In this document: piece after piece, positions 12,525 through 22,794 of the stretch
Layout of the letters: each line of letters opens with the position of its first letter
How positions within the stretch are numbered: the stretch's first letter is position 1
NCBI GenBank assembly: GCA_963989385.1
Contig: OZ022499.1
Location: forward strand, 51,263,757-51,327,756
Direction of reading: 5' to 3'
Length of the DNA: 64,000 nt
DNA from: Ctena decussata
Lineage: Eukaryota > Mollusca > Bivalvia > Lucinida > Lucinidae
Translations under genes and position numbers: made by a program
Notes under the pieces: generated by a model
Databases searched by the model: none
The model's input: the letters and a program-made list of their open reading frames with translations, nothing else
Told to the model about the DNA's origin: nothing

Positions 12525-12775
12525 AAAATGCCCTAAAAAGACTGCACATGCATGCAGACCAGTCTGGGCTTGCTAATTTGCATGCTCTTTCAGACCAGGA
12601 AATAATCCGATCAGCCCGCACACCTGAACAGCCTGGTAAGTTTCTTCCTTGTTCTCTGTACAGATTCTTCAGAAGCCACAGATTATCTTTACACAAGGGA
12701 AGACTCTGATCAGCCTGCATTGACATGCAGGCTGATCTGAGTATTCCCTGCTCGCACATTCTATAGGACAACCTT
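12525..12775. mobile_element. Composite palindromic repeat related to families A/B
   Basis: One hairpin reads CTGATCAGCCTGCATTGACA and GCAGGCTGATCTGAG at the right. A second palindromic block, GACTGCACATGCATGCAGACC, sits at the left. An open frame of about 113 codons on the minus strand follows the palindrome and matches no family I know. Confidence 0.5.
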
Positions 12776-13072
12776 TCTCGCGTCACGGCTAATAATGTCA
12801 TTATTGGCATGAACACCAAGCTGAATGTGCGATGCCTCCCAGGTATTCATGTCTGTATCATGTTACAATTGACAGTCTTCACGTAAGATTGAATTAATAA
12901 CAAACGCAGAACGGAAATTCCTCTTTTATAAGTTTCCGTTGTTTTGTGCCAAGTCTTCAGCTTCACTGAATTTTTACTATTTTGTGCTTTTGTCGCAGCA
13001 GAAAGCAACTAAAACTTCAAAAAGCGCCGATATCAGCAAGAAACACATGCGTTTTACATACAGATGATTTTT

Positions 13073-14254
13073 ATGCCCCCGCCATTTAAAATGGGGGGCA
13101 TATAGTATCACCCCTGACCGTACGTACGTACCGTACGTACGTAGCGTACGTACGAAATGGTTTCCGTTCAATATCTTTTGAAAGCATTGGTGTATTGAAT
13201 TCATATTTCATACACAGCTATATAATCATAAAATACAGGTCAAGTTCGATGTTGGGTAAAATCTGTCAATTATTGTTGGAGTTATGGCCCTTTTTCGACT
13301 TCTGTTTCTATGAAAAAATGGTTTCCGTTCAATATCTTTTGAAAGCATTGGTATATTGAATTCATATTTTATACACAGCTATATAATCATAAAATACAGG
13401 TCAAGTTCGATGTTGGGTAAAATCTGTCAATTATTGTTGGAGTTATGGCCCTTTTTCGACTTCTGTTTCTATGAAGAAATGGTTTCCGTTTGATATCTTT
13501 TGAAAGCATTGGTATATTGAATTCATATTTTATACACAGGTATATAATCATAAAATACAGGTCAAGTTCAATGTTTGGTAAAATCCGTCAATTATTGTGG
13601 GAGTTATGGCCCTTTTTCGACTTCATTTCATACAATAATGGTGTCCGTTTGTTAGTTTTTGAAAAGTTACTTGTTTCCGGGCTATTTCTTTTGGAAAGTT
13701 GCATGGCATCCATTTCTGCGATAAGATACAGAATATCATCACATATCAGTCATGACACCCCCACATCCAAGCCCCCCCCCCCCCCCCCCCCCCCCCCCAT
13801 GTCATTCTCAAGAAGCACAATACATCTGTCCAAGGAAAACAATAAAACATGTACCACAGAAGTGTGCCTTTGTGAACCTAGTTATGCTACAAGTGCCTTG
13901 GTTGGTTGATTTGATGCTTAACGTCCACGGTAAACAACTAAGGTCATGTCGGGACGGTCAGTTAACCTAACCACACTATTCCTGGGCAGGCTTAGACCTC
14001 CTAAGCGGTTAACCAGTACTAAGTGCACATACTTTCGCCAGTAACTGACAACTGCCCTTCTTGAATCAGCGGAAGGAGAAAAGAAAGTATGTGGCCAGAC
14101 CGGGATTCGAACCCAGGACCTCTGACTTACGAGTCAGGTGCCCTACCGATTGCGCTACCCGGCCTGGCTGCTACAAGTGCCTTTACCTTAAACAAGGCGC
14201 CATCTTACTTAGGGCACTAGGCGGGGGCATCCATGTCGTATGGACACATTTCTA
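13073..14254 (+). repeat. Long element with 161-bp tandem units, split by a SINE
   Basis: It starts with a hairpin (ATGCCCCCGCCATTT and AAATGGGGGGCAT) and GTACGTAC repeats. Four starts of ATGGTTTCCGTT-type units follow at 13157, 13318, 13479 and 13638, a 159-161 bp period. A poly-C run lies near 13773-13798, and the end near 14254 reads GGCGGGGGCATCC to TTTCTAG. A family-1 SINE with its own duplication interrupts it (13885-14183). A terminal hairpin and CTAG end would suit a Helitron derivative, but no 5' TC rule or Rep/helicase is seen. Confidence 0.65.
13900..14168 (-). mobile_element. tRNA-derived SINE, family 1 (copy 2)
   Basis: Same structure as the copy at 11532. An exact 15-bp duplication, TGCTACAAGTGCCTT, flanks it at 13885-13899 and 14169-14183. 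It sits inside the 161-bp-unit element and is therefore younger than it. Confidence 0.9.
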
Positions 14255-14640
14255 GTTTTTATATTATTAGCGTGATAATCCGGAGTATACATCACCTTAA
14301 CCTTGCCCTATTAATTTCTGCTACCTACCAATCAAATCACAACAAATCATTGTTTCATTATTATTCTTATTATTTTTTTCTTATTACCGTTATTATTATA
14401 TTTTTTTTATTTATTTATTTTTTTTTTGCTTTACATGTAGGCAGGATTTCAGCAACCAACCAATCAAATCACAACAAATTATTGTTTCATTATTGTTATT
14501 GTTTGCTATTTTTTATTTTCTTTTTGGTTTTTGCTTTACCTGTAGGCAAATCTGCTCTTGATTCATGTGGAATTTGTATCAGATCTATAGTACCTTCATC
14601 CATCGAAAACTTCAGTTATGGGAAACACTTATAGTAATAG

Positions 14641-14794
14641 ACGGATGGACGACTTGTGATTTTACGTCTTTTTAAACAGTATTTAAGTCACATCAGGATG
14701 ATGTGAGGGTGATAATGAAAGGCTGTGTGCAATGGAACCTGGGACCATTAGATCAGCAGGCCAGTGCTTAACCTACTGAGCCACCGGGGCTCAA
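14641..14794 (-). mobile_element. tRNA-derived SINE, family 2
   Basis: Read on the minus strand: a tRNA-like head GAGCCCCGGTGGCTCAGTAG, then GGTTAAGCACTGGCCTGCTG, then a CACACAGCCTTTCATT block, an ATACTGTTTAAAAAG block and a tail TCACAAGTCGTCCATCC. The B-box is eroded. The tail is shared by the other family-2 copies. Confidence 0.7.
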
Positions 14795-15224
14795 AGACAA
14801 AATTTATGTAATTTAACATTCATTATCTTTATACATGTATATTTTCTAATTAGTCATGATCTCTTCATAATTCTGTAAAACAGGTCAGAAAAGATGTGAA
14901 ATGCAAACAAGGATATTTCTTTTATCCATATATTCATCGTTATCTCCCCTTGACTTTTTTTTATACAGTTTTATACCTGCTAAGCATTTCAAACTGTTCA
15001 TAAAACTTCAGTAATACAGAATAAATGCATAATGTCAGTAATACAGAATAAATGCATATTAAATGTGAAGTGCAAAGAAAAACAACCAGCCATATGAATT
15101 ACAACCTTCATTCTTATACTTTTTCCCACTTCATTGTTTTCTCCGCAATTAGTTGTCTTCCCTGCTACTTCTGTTCTCTTTGCAACATTTTCATTAAACT
15201 TCCTATTTACCATATTCATCCTAT

Positions 15225-15545
15225 TAAATGCCCCGGGGGCGTTGCATTTTGTGAAATGGGGGTGTTATTTAGAGCACAGGTATAGTGAATCAGTCCCTGA
15301 TAAGCCATATGAAGGTGATAGGTCACTTCAAAGGAAGCGATTCTACTATTTTGGGCTCCCTTTTTAGTATGGGTCAACTCATAAGGGAAAGAATTTGCTC
15401 CTCTTTGAGCAAATTCTATCCTTTAAGAGTAGACCCCATTTTAAAGAGCTTCCTCATCCAGAGAAGCAAACAGGAATTCATGCAACATAATGTCATTTTT
15501 GGAAAGATGCAGGGGGCGTTTGAGAGCAGCGGCGTTTATTAAGGA
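15225..15545. mobile_element. Palindromic MITE, family E, with flanking GGGGGCGTT repeat
   Basis: The core palindrome AAGAATTTGCTCCTCTTTG pairs with CAAATTCTATCCTTTAAGAG. It is flanked by GGGGGCGTTGCATTT and GGGGGCGTTTGAGAGCAGC repeats. Open frames across it are repeat-borne. Confidence 0.6.
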
Positions 15546-15855
15546 TTAATTTGGTATGTACACGTAGAACAGGTGATGGCTCTGACTCTATAGTTTAAGT
15601 TGTATCAAAACAATGGCAGCATTCAACACTCAGGAGTGCATGTAGCTTAGACTTTTGTCAGCCAAAGATATTAGATTTTTTTTTTATTTTTTACTTGCCC
15701 CTCTCTGATCCTTTTGTACCTGACTCAACATCTCAAGATGTTGGAGCCAGGAGTATAACACATACAAAAGATTTAAGAGAGAAGTAAAATTTGTAAAATA
15801 TGAATATAGGATTAAGAGAATTTCTAACATCTTTGACTGAAATCAGTCTATATGT

Positions 15856-16031
15856 AACTCTGTGGGTTAAGCATCAGCCTGCTTGGCTGGCAGCCGAAAC
15901 CTTTTCAACAGTAAATACGGTTCCACCACACAAACCCTTTCATTATTACCTTTCCATTGGCTGGATACAACTGAAATATTGTTAAAAGGAGCATAAAATG
16001 GTTAACTGTAAGTCATCCATCCATCCATCAA
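15856..16031 (+). mobile_element. Degenerate SINE, family 2
   Basis: GGGTTAAGCATCAGCCTGCT resembles the head, and the end AACTGTAAGTCATCCATCC plus a CCAT run matches the family-2 tail. Confidence 0.55.
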
Positions 16032-16824
16032 CACCCACTTCTAAAGATTTTTTATGAGGTCTGTTCCTTATCAATATATCACAACAAAACTTGGTCAGCT
16101 GGCTCAATTAATTAATTACAAGTTCATCTACCATCATGAGCGTTTCATATAACCATGATGAAACATGAACACGGCATGTCAAGTGATTTCCCATGGGTTA
16201 ATAAAGCACAGTATCTTATTATGCAACGCTGGAGTTCTAAAAGCCCTAAATTGTAACACAACAAAGCAAAACACAAAAGCCTCGCAATGCACTCTGTTAA
16301 CCCGCCAAGCATTATGCTATCCTGGCAAAATTAATGCAATTTCAACCAACCCCTTGACATAATTTCAGTACAGCCCAAGATCTAGGAAAAGAGATTACAC
16401 CATTACTTATTACTCGCCAGTTTTATTTTTTGCTGAAATTTGGGAATACATGAATCACTGCCGAAATAAAAAGACAAGGGTCGTTATATATATTAGAGGA
16501 GGATTAACTTCCACAAACTCAGTGAGAAGAGGTGGAAATATTGACCAATAGGACATTACTCTCAGTGCATTGAAGTACCTTCATACCTAAATGCATTTTC
16601 AACAATGGTGGTTCTTGTTTAGATTTTTGCACTGCAAATTATCCTTTGATTTTCTTATATAAACCCTATTTACATGTAACAATCAAGAAGTCACACATTC
16701 TGGAATTCTGAATTAAGAAAAACAACATAAAGAAGGCATCTGCTAAGTTTTGGAAACTCTGTTGTATTTTCAGCATTTAAAGGAATGCAGATTTTTTTAT
16801 TCACCCCAAATCTGTGATTATCAC

Positions 16825-16995
16825 CACCTTAAAGCACCAAAAAAGATAATAGTTGAATTGAAAACAGCATAGATCCAGATGATGTGACTCAGAATCTACA
16901 CTGTTTGCCCCCCTATGTTTTGAATTCTCAATAGGATGTGGCGTGTAACAATCATTTTCTGAAATTCTGCGAACATAAATTTTGTCTTATAAGAA
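16825..16995. mobile_element. Diverged family C MITE
   Basis: It keeps CCTTAAAGCACC, AGATCCAGATGATGTGACTC, ATCTACACTGTTTGCC and GCGAACATAAATTTTGTCTT in family order. The central palindrome is partly deleted. Confidence 0.55.
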
Positions 16996-17299
16996 AATTG
17001 TACACTCATATCCACTATTAGCTAGCATACAACTGTGAAACAACCTCATATCAATGAGTCAGACTGTATCTGCAACATATGATGTCGACAAGACGTTTCA
17101 GTTTTGTCTGTCTGTCATGTTGCAATGGGGTTGAGGCAGACTTTTAATGTTGTGTTCCCACTGGATATTTAAATGTGAATTCTAGAACATGCAAATACAG
17201 CAACTTTGAGAAAAGAAATTTGCTAAAAAAGAACATGCCAAAGTAAAGCCATAAACAGTGCTCATGATATTTCTTGGAAACCATAAAAATTCTTAATAT

Positions 17300-17355
17300 T
17301 GCGACAGATAACCCAGATCAGACTCAGGAGCAATCTGATCAGGGTCTTAATGTAA
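17300..17355. mobile_element. Short family B hairpin
   Basis: ACCCAGATCAGACTCAGGAG is inverted against CAATCTGATCAGGGTC; a short, diverged copy. Confidence 0.5.
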
Positions 17356-17854
17356 CACTCTTTCCATTCCAGATGTATCTTTTGGACATATTACTGCATT
17401 GTAAAACCAAACTGTTCCATTTTCAAGACAATTTTCAATAATTATTTTAGGTGTCCCAATCTTTTAGAATTTTTACAGCAATAAGTCAGTAATATCGGCT
17501 TTAACTCTGATATTTGTAAGTTCATGTAAACAATAAAAATTCATCTACATTGCTTCATTACCTGCATATATTAAATTTTAATCAAATCCCAAAAGAAACG
17601 AGTCAATTAATTTACTGAACCATAAGTGGTTCTTGACATCTAACAAGGACAGTAACTCCATGAAAAATTTATGAAACAGGTACAAAATGTCCCCAGTGAC
17701 AAATAGTCTGTAGGCATTCTCTTTAAATTTTCAATTACAATAAAGTTTCTACTGATTTCTGTTCTACCTTGACACTTTTTATTTTTTCATTAAAGAATGA
17801 ACTAAGTACCATGAATCAATCTTGATGTCAAAAAGGTGCCACAACTCCATAACC

Positions 17855-18536
17855 TGAGGACCATTGGTCCAGTAGCTCACCTGAGTCCATTCAATCCTCA
17901 GCACTCTAGGGTAAGTAACTCTAAAGCAAAATGTACAATATGGTCTAATGTCGAATGTGTCTGAGATTTTATGCTTCTCAACGACATTTCCATAGCAATG
18001 GAAAAATGCACTTTTCAGCTTTTCCCATTCAAAAGCCTTATAGACAAAATTTGACCTTGCCGTAAAATATATCAAGGTCAATCCAAGGTCATCATTTATA
18101 TAGGTTTTGTAGTACTACAGTCCCAGGTGCTACATACCAAGTCTCAAGGCAATCAGCCCTGTGGATCCAGGGAAGAAGATTCTTTAAGGCTTTTGCCATA
18201 TATGGGCATGGTGGCCATCTTGGTCATGTTACTTGGACCAAATATATAAGATTTCATTCCCGCTTTGCCTGAATGCTGCATATGAAATTTAATTAAAATT
18301 GGCCTAGTAGTTTCAGAGGAGAAGTCCTTTAAAAATGTTGGCAGACAAATGACTTTTAGCCAAGGTCATTAAATGATCTTGACCTCTAGTATTCTTACGG
18401 GTTGATGATGACTGCATTTCCATATCACAGAGAACAAAAGCAACAGAAAAATGCACAACCACAGACGGCGACGGACGATGGAGGCCTGCCTATCCTATAA
18501 GCTCACCTTTGAGCCTTCGGCTCAGGTGAGCTAAAA
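17855..18536. repeat. Dispersed element with terminal CTCACCT hairpin
   Basis: The left end has GGACCATTGGTCC and AGCTCACCTGAG. The right end is a strong hairpin at about 18500-18533, AGCTCACCTTTGAGCC with GGCTCAGGTGAGCT, followed by AAAAA. The body is rich in AAGGTCA. Open frames inside are not conserved proteins that I recognise. Confidence 0.65.
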
Positions 18537-18702
18537 AGCAGAAGATACAGAAAAGTGTCCATACATGCATGCAGATTTATGAGGATACAGTGTATCTCAA
18601 CAGCACCCATTTGCTTAAGCAAAGGTCACAGTGCTAAAACTCCTGGCCTTGTCAGTCAAACAGAGACTGGTTAATTATTGACAAGCCTCATAATATTGAG
18701 GG

Positions 18703-18905
18703 AGCCCCTGTAGCTCCAGGGTTAAGCACTGGCCTGCTGATCTAGCAGTCCCGAGATTGATTCTCTGAGGATGAAATCTTTTCAGTCCTAAACGGGGCTC
18801 CACTGCACACACAGCCTTTTGTTCTCACCCTCCTATCATCCTTATATGACTAAAATACTGTTGAAAAGGATGTAAAAATTGCAAGTCATTCATCCATCCA
18901 TCAAA
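18703..18905 (+). mobile_element. tRNA-derived SINE, family 2
   Basis: Head GAGCCCCTGTAGCTCCAGGG then TTAAGCACTGGCCTGCTGAT, then GGGGCTCCACTGCACACACA, AATACTGTTGAAAAGGATG and a tail GCAAGTCATTCATCCATCC. Confidence 0.75.
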
Positions 18906-19077
18906 ATATCAAAGTACATACATGTATTTTAGTTTCAACAAGTTTTACCATGATTTTCACATTATATATAAATACAAACAGCACATTAGATCAGTATGAA
19001 GCCAATCAAACCCTCTCACCTTGGAATCTGAACTACCATACTTTACTCTTTCTATCTTTCCGGGCAGAAATGCCTGA

Positions 19078-19165
19078 ACAAACAACAAACAGCATAGACA
19101 CAGATCAGACTGCAGCCTCAGAAGTAGTCTAATGAGAACAGTCTGATCCGAGTCTGCATCTGTCT
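19078..19165. mobile_element. Short palindromic MITE, family B
   Basis: AACAGCATAGACACAGATCA and GACTGCAGCCTCAGAAG are inverted against AGTCTAATGAGAACAGTCTG and GATCCGAGTCTGC. Confidence 0.5.
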
Positions 19166-19368
19166 CATAAAGTTCTGGATCTACGGACATCTGGAAGAGT
19201 CCATTGCAGGAATGGCAGGGGTGTCTGAATTTTTACAGTAACTATCGTACCTCAAAATTGGAATCTGGACCAGGAAAAAGAACCCAGGACAATTGTGCAA
19301 TCAGAAAAGAATCATATCAGCCTGGCTATCCTTGCAGTCTGATCAGTCTTCACTGTTCTCAAAACGAT

Positions 19369-19580
19369 TTAACCCTTAAAGCTCCAAAAATGAAAAATTG
19401 TTGAATTTGCAAACAGTGTAGATCCAGATGAGGTGGCTCATGATGAGCCACTTCATCTGAATCTACACTATTTGCCCTCTAGTGTTCGAATTCTAAATAT
19501 GCTATCTCTTGGACGAGACATTTTTAGAAATTCTGCAGACGTAAATTTTGTGGTCTGCTTTTTGGCGCATTAAGGGTTAA
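19369..19580. mobile_element. Best-preserved family C MITE, TTAA-flanked
   Basis: TTAA lies at both ends. The inverted ends are CCCTTAAAGCTCC on the left and the complement of CCCTTAATGCGCC on the right. The centre is GAGGTGGCTCATGATGAGCC with its complement. A GCAGACGTAAATTTTGTGGT block follows. The CCCTTAA end with TTAA duplication supports a piggyBac-like origin. Confidence 0.78.
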
Positions 19581-19916
19581 AATATTCATCAACAGCAAGC
19601 AGTACAAGAGGTTATCAGACTGCTTGATCGTTATATTCACAAACTGAACATACAGGTTCTTGTGGTCTTGTATACTAAGGAACCTTTTGGCAACTCGGCA
19701 GCTCACCTGGTTACTGGCATTGTTACAAAACCTCAAAGAGATGCTTTTCAGACAAAATTGAAAACTTTCCTCATTATCAGAAAGAAAGTTTTAATCCAGA
19801 TAAGAAGTTTGTTTTGATTTTGTTTTGACAGCTGAGCTGGTTCTGGGTAACTTTCATCTTATCATTCAGCATCATTTCATAGAGCCTTATGGTCCTTTTG
19901 GAAATAAAATATATGA

Positions 19917-20080
19917 TTGGTGACACAACAGAACCAACAAAATGTGCCTCATGCGAAGACTCAGCTAGCTCCATGCGGCCAGCGAAAACTCTGATCAGAC
20001 TGGGCAGAAGCCCAGGCTGATCTGAGTCTTCGCTGGGCGCACACGCCACTTTGTTGGTTTTGTTGTGTCACGGCTCATAT
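19917..20080. mobile_element. Palindromic MITE, family A (short copy)
   Basis: GTGACACAACAGAACCAAC on the left is inverted against GTTGGTTTTGTTGTGTCAC on the right. The inner arms read CTCTGATCAGACTGGGCAG and CCAGGCTGATCTGAGTC. The central block is deleted relative to the 9487 copy. Confidence 0.75.
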
Positions 20081-20162
20081 ACCAAGTGTATGTACCCACA
20101 TAGCATGCCAAAACAAAAATATGTACCCACTAACAACTTTGTATGCCAGGGGTTTTACTGAT

Positions 20163-20345
20163 ATGCCTAATTCTAGGGTTGTTTTCACTCGGGGATGCCA
20201 ATAGCGCATCTGACTCAAAAGCCTGAGGTTGCGGGTTCGATACCCAGTCTGGCCACTTATTTTCTTGAAGACTGATTCTTCCCCTTCCCCTGATCCAAGA
20301 ACCAGACATGACCATAGCTGTTTACCGTGGATATAAAGCAATCAC
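20163..20345 (+). mobile_element. tRNA-derived SINE, different head, family-1 tail
   Basis: The head reads GGGGATGCCAATAGCGCATC with B-box GGGTTCGATACCC, unlike the family-1 head. Its tail, GACATGACCATAGCTGTTTA then CCGTGG, closely matches the family-1 tail. No clear duplication was found. Confidence 0.7.
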
Positions 20346-20534
20346 ACAACATCTGAAACATCCATGAATATTTGCCCACCAATAATCCCTTAAAAGGCAC
20401 TGGTTCCACTCACCAGGTGTATCCGCTTTGCTGTGCTTAACAGATGCAGATGTGTTCTCACAACTTTCAAATCAGCACAATGCACCTATAATCTGCACTG
20501 ATCAAACTCACCAAGGTGTGTGTGTTCACTTGCT

Positions 20535-20700
20535 CCTACATGTAGGCTAGCACTGAACACAGTGAACAGGTTCATGATTTCAAAGGTACACTACATGTAG
20601 GCTAGCACTGAACAGGTTCATGATTTCAAAGGTACACTACAAGTAGGCTAGCATTGAACAGGTTCATGATTTCAAAGGTTTCATGATTTCAAAGGTACAT
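20535..20700. repeat. ~50-bp minisatellite (GGCTAGCACTGAACAGG)
   Basis: Three direct units carry TACATGTAGGCTAGCACTG, AACAGGTTCATGATTTC and AAAGGTACACTACA; the last is truncated and has an extra TTTCATGATTTCAAAGG. Confidence 0.85.
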
Positions 20701-20884
20701 TCATCAATGCCATGAGAACCAGTGTCATCGCTCACTTTTATGTTCACCTGACTATATCGCAACTACATTTTAGAACAGTAGAAACCTTCAATAAGAGTTG
20801 ATGTTAAAAAACATGTGATATATAAAAAAAAATGGTTAGAAAAAACAAAGCCCTCCCCTCACAACAACTCTAGTAGAAATCAAC

Positions 20885-21545
20885 AGGGCCTCATTCCTGC
20901 AATATAGAAATCAACCAAGTCATATACCTGTGAAATAAACCAAGCCACATTCCTGCAATAGAGCTACCAATCTAGTTATATATCTGCAATACAGGAATCA
21001 ACCATAAACCATGCAAGATTCTGCAGGAGAAATCACACTAAACCATTTACAATTTATCTGCAATACAGAAATCAGCCAAGATTCCTGCAAGAGAATTACA
21101 CCAAGCCATATACAATTTATCTGCAATACAGAAATCAACCAAGATTCCTGCAAGAGAATTACACCAAGCCATATACAATTTATCTGCAATACAGAAATCA
21201 ACCAAGATTCCTGCAAGAGAATTACACCAAGAGAATTACACCAAGCCATATACAATTTATTTGCAATACAGAAATCAACCAAGATTCCTGCAAGAGAATT
21301 ACACCAAGCCATATACAATTTATCTGCAATACAGAAATCAACCAAGATTCCTGCAAGAGAATTAAATCAACCAAGATTCCTGCAAGAGAATTACACTAAG
21401 CCATTTACAATTTATCTGCAATACAGAAATCAACCAAGATTCCTACAAGAGATATCACACCAAGCCATATATCTGCACTACAGAAATCAACCAAGATTCA
21501 GGCAAGAGATATCAACCAAGCCACATTCCTGCAATAAAATGTATG
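20885..21545. repeat. 63-bp minisatellite
   Basis: Units of 63 bp contain AATCAACCAAGATTCCTGCA, AGAGAATTACACCAAGCC and ATATACAATTTATCTGCAAT. There are about seven good copies plus partial ones. Because 63 is divisible by three, open frames appear on both strands; I read them as repeat artefacts. Confidence 0.9.
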
Positions 21546-22195
21546 TACGTAGAAATCAACTAAGCCAGTTATCCGCCCTTCTATGTAAAAATTTCTGCAA
21601 AATAGATATTGTCTATACAGGCCATATTCTTGAAATGCTTAGGGAATAGACATTAATTTTAGGTCAGATTCTGTGTATGCCTATACATATACGGTATGCA
21701 TACAGCCAAAGCCATGGTTTCCTAAAAGATTTTTGTCTGCTGAACCCTAATGACCAAGAAAATTGACCCTATTCAAACTTTTTATTGGTGTATTTTTCTT
21801 TTTTCTTTTTTTTTTTTTCTTTTCGTTTTTTTTTTTTTTTTTTCAGAGGCGCTTATTGGAAAACCTAAATGTACCTAAACCAACTAACTTTCAATTTAAA
21901 AAAAAAAAAAAAAAAGCCTTAGAATTATTGTTAGATGGGTGATTTCAAGCAAACATTTTTTTAAGGATGGCCCACATCATTTGAAAACTTTATGAAATGG
22001 GTGTTACAGAAACTGTCTGTATGACTGCATAGAAAATTTTGATTACCCTTTACATTTCTGCAATATCTATAAACTATCTTTCATGTCTTATGACAGTTTT
22101 ACAATTAATTTTGTGGCCAGCAGCTGTCGGTCTGATTATGGTCCAGACAGCCTGCTTGTACAGAACATAAGCCATGCCATGCATGAAGGTGCATT

Positions 22196-22405
22196 ATAGG
22201 AGGATAGATGGATGACTACATGATTTTACGTTCTTTTCAACAGTATCTGAGATATAAGGATGATGGGAGTCTGTATTTGAAGGGCTCTGTGCAGTGAACA
22301 TGGTGAAGTACCATTTAGGATCCAAAAGAATCTTGCCTCCCGCACACTCAAACTCATGATCCTATGATACAAAGGCAGACGGGCCAACCACTCGGCATGC
22401 AGATG
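22196..22405 (-). mobile_element. Diverged SINE, family 2
   Basis: The minus strand ends in ATGTAGTCATCCATC and has AATACTGTTGAAAAG-like sequence plus a degenerate tRNA-like head (GTTGGCCCGTCTGCC and CAAACTCATGATCC). Confidence 0.55.
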
Positions 22406-22424
22406 CTTCAAAGGTCCTTTTTAT

Positions 22425-22500
22425 ACAGAAAAGACAAACAAAGGAGACTCTGATCAGACTGCACATCTGTGCAGTCTGATCAGAGTCATTGTTGTTTGTA
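22425..22500. mobile_element. Short palindromic MITE, family B
   Basis: A clean hairpin: CTCTGATCAGACTGCACATC with GTGCAGTCTGATCAGAGTC, within AAACAAAGGAGA and TTGTTGTTTG arms. Confidence 0.75.
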
Positions 22501-22794
22501 TCCACAAACTACAAGAACATGTATATGAATCCCAACAGAAACAAATTCTCTGATCAGACAACAAAAATGAACACTTCATTGTATAAGCATGCTAAAAGGG
22601 ACCTTTCTCATGTTGATACTAAGATAAGAATTGATTCTTGAAGAAGATGACCACTGCTTTAATCAATCAGAACCCTTGAAATAACATGGAGGTCTAGACT
22701 CTAGACCAACCCTGATTTTTTTCTTTCAGTTTGAAAAAGGCAAGATGTCATTTTCATGAGACAAAGTTGCAAAGCTCCAGATGATATTAGAAAA

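Noticed and set aside
12478..12819. 113-codon minus-strand frame
   Set aside because: It follows palindromic repeat sequence and matches no protein family I recognise.
13490..13909. 139-codon frame ending in a proline run
   Set aside because: It spans 161-bp tandem units and a poly-C tract.
19777..20049. Frame reading CAPSEDSDQPG...SLIRVFAGRM
   Set aside because: It is the family A MITE translated; similar frames occur at other family A copies.
21011..21649. 212-codon open frame on the plus strand
   Set aside because: It is the 63-bp minisatellite read in frame; the minus strand is open too, and there is no family resemblance.
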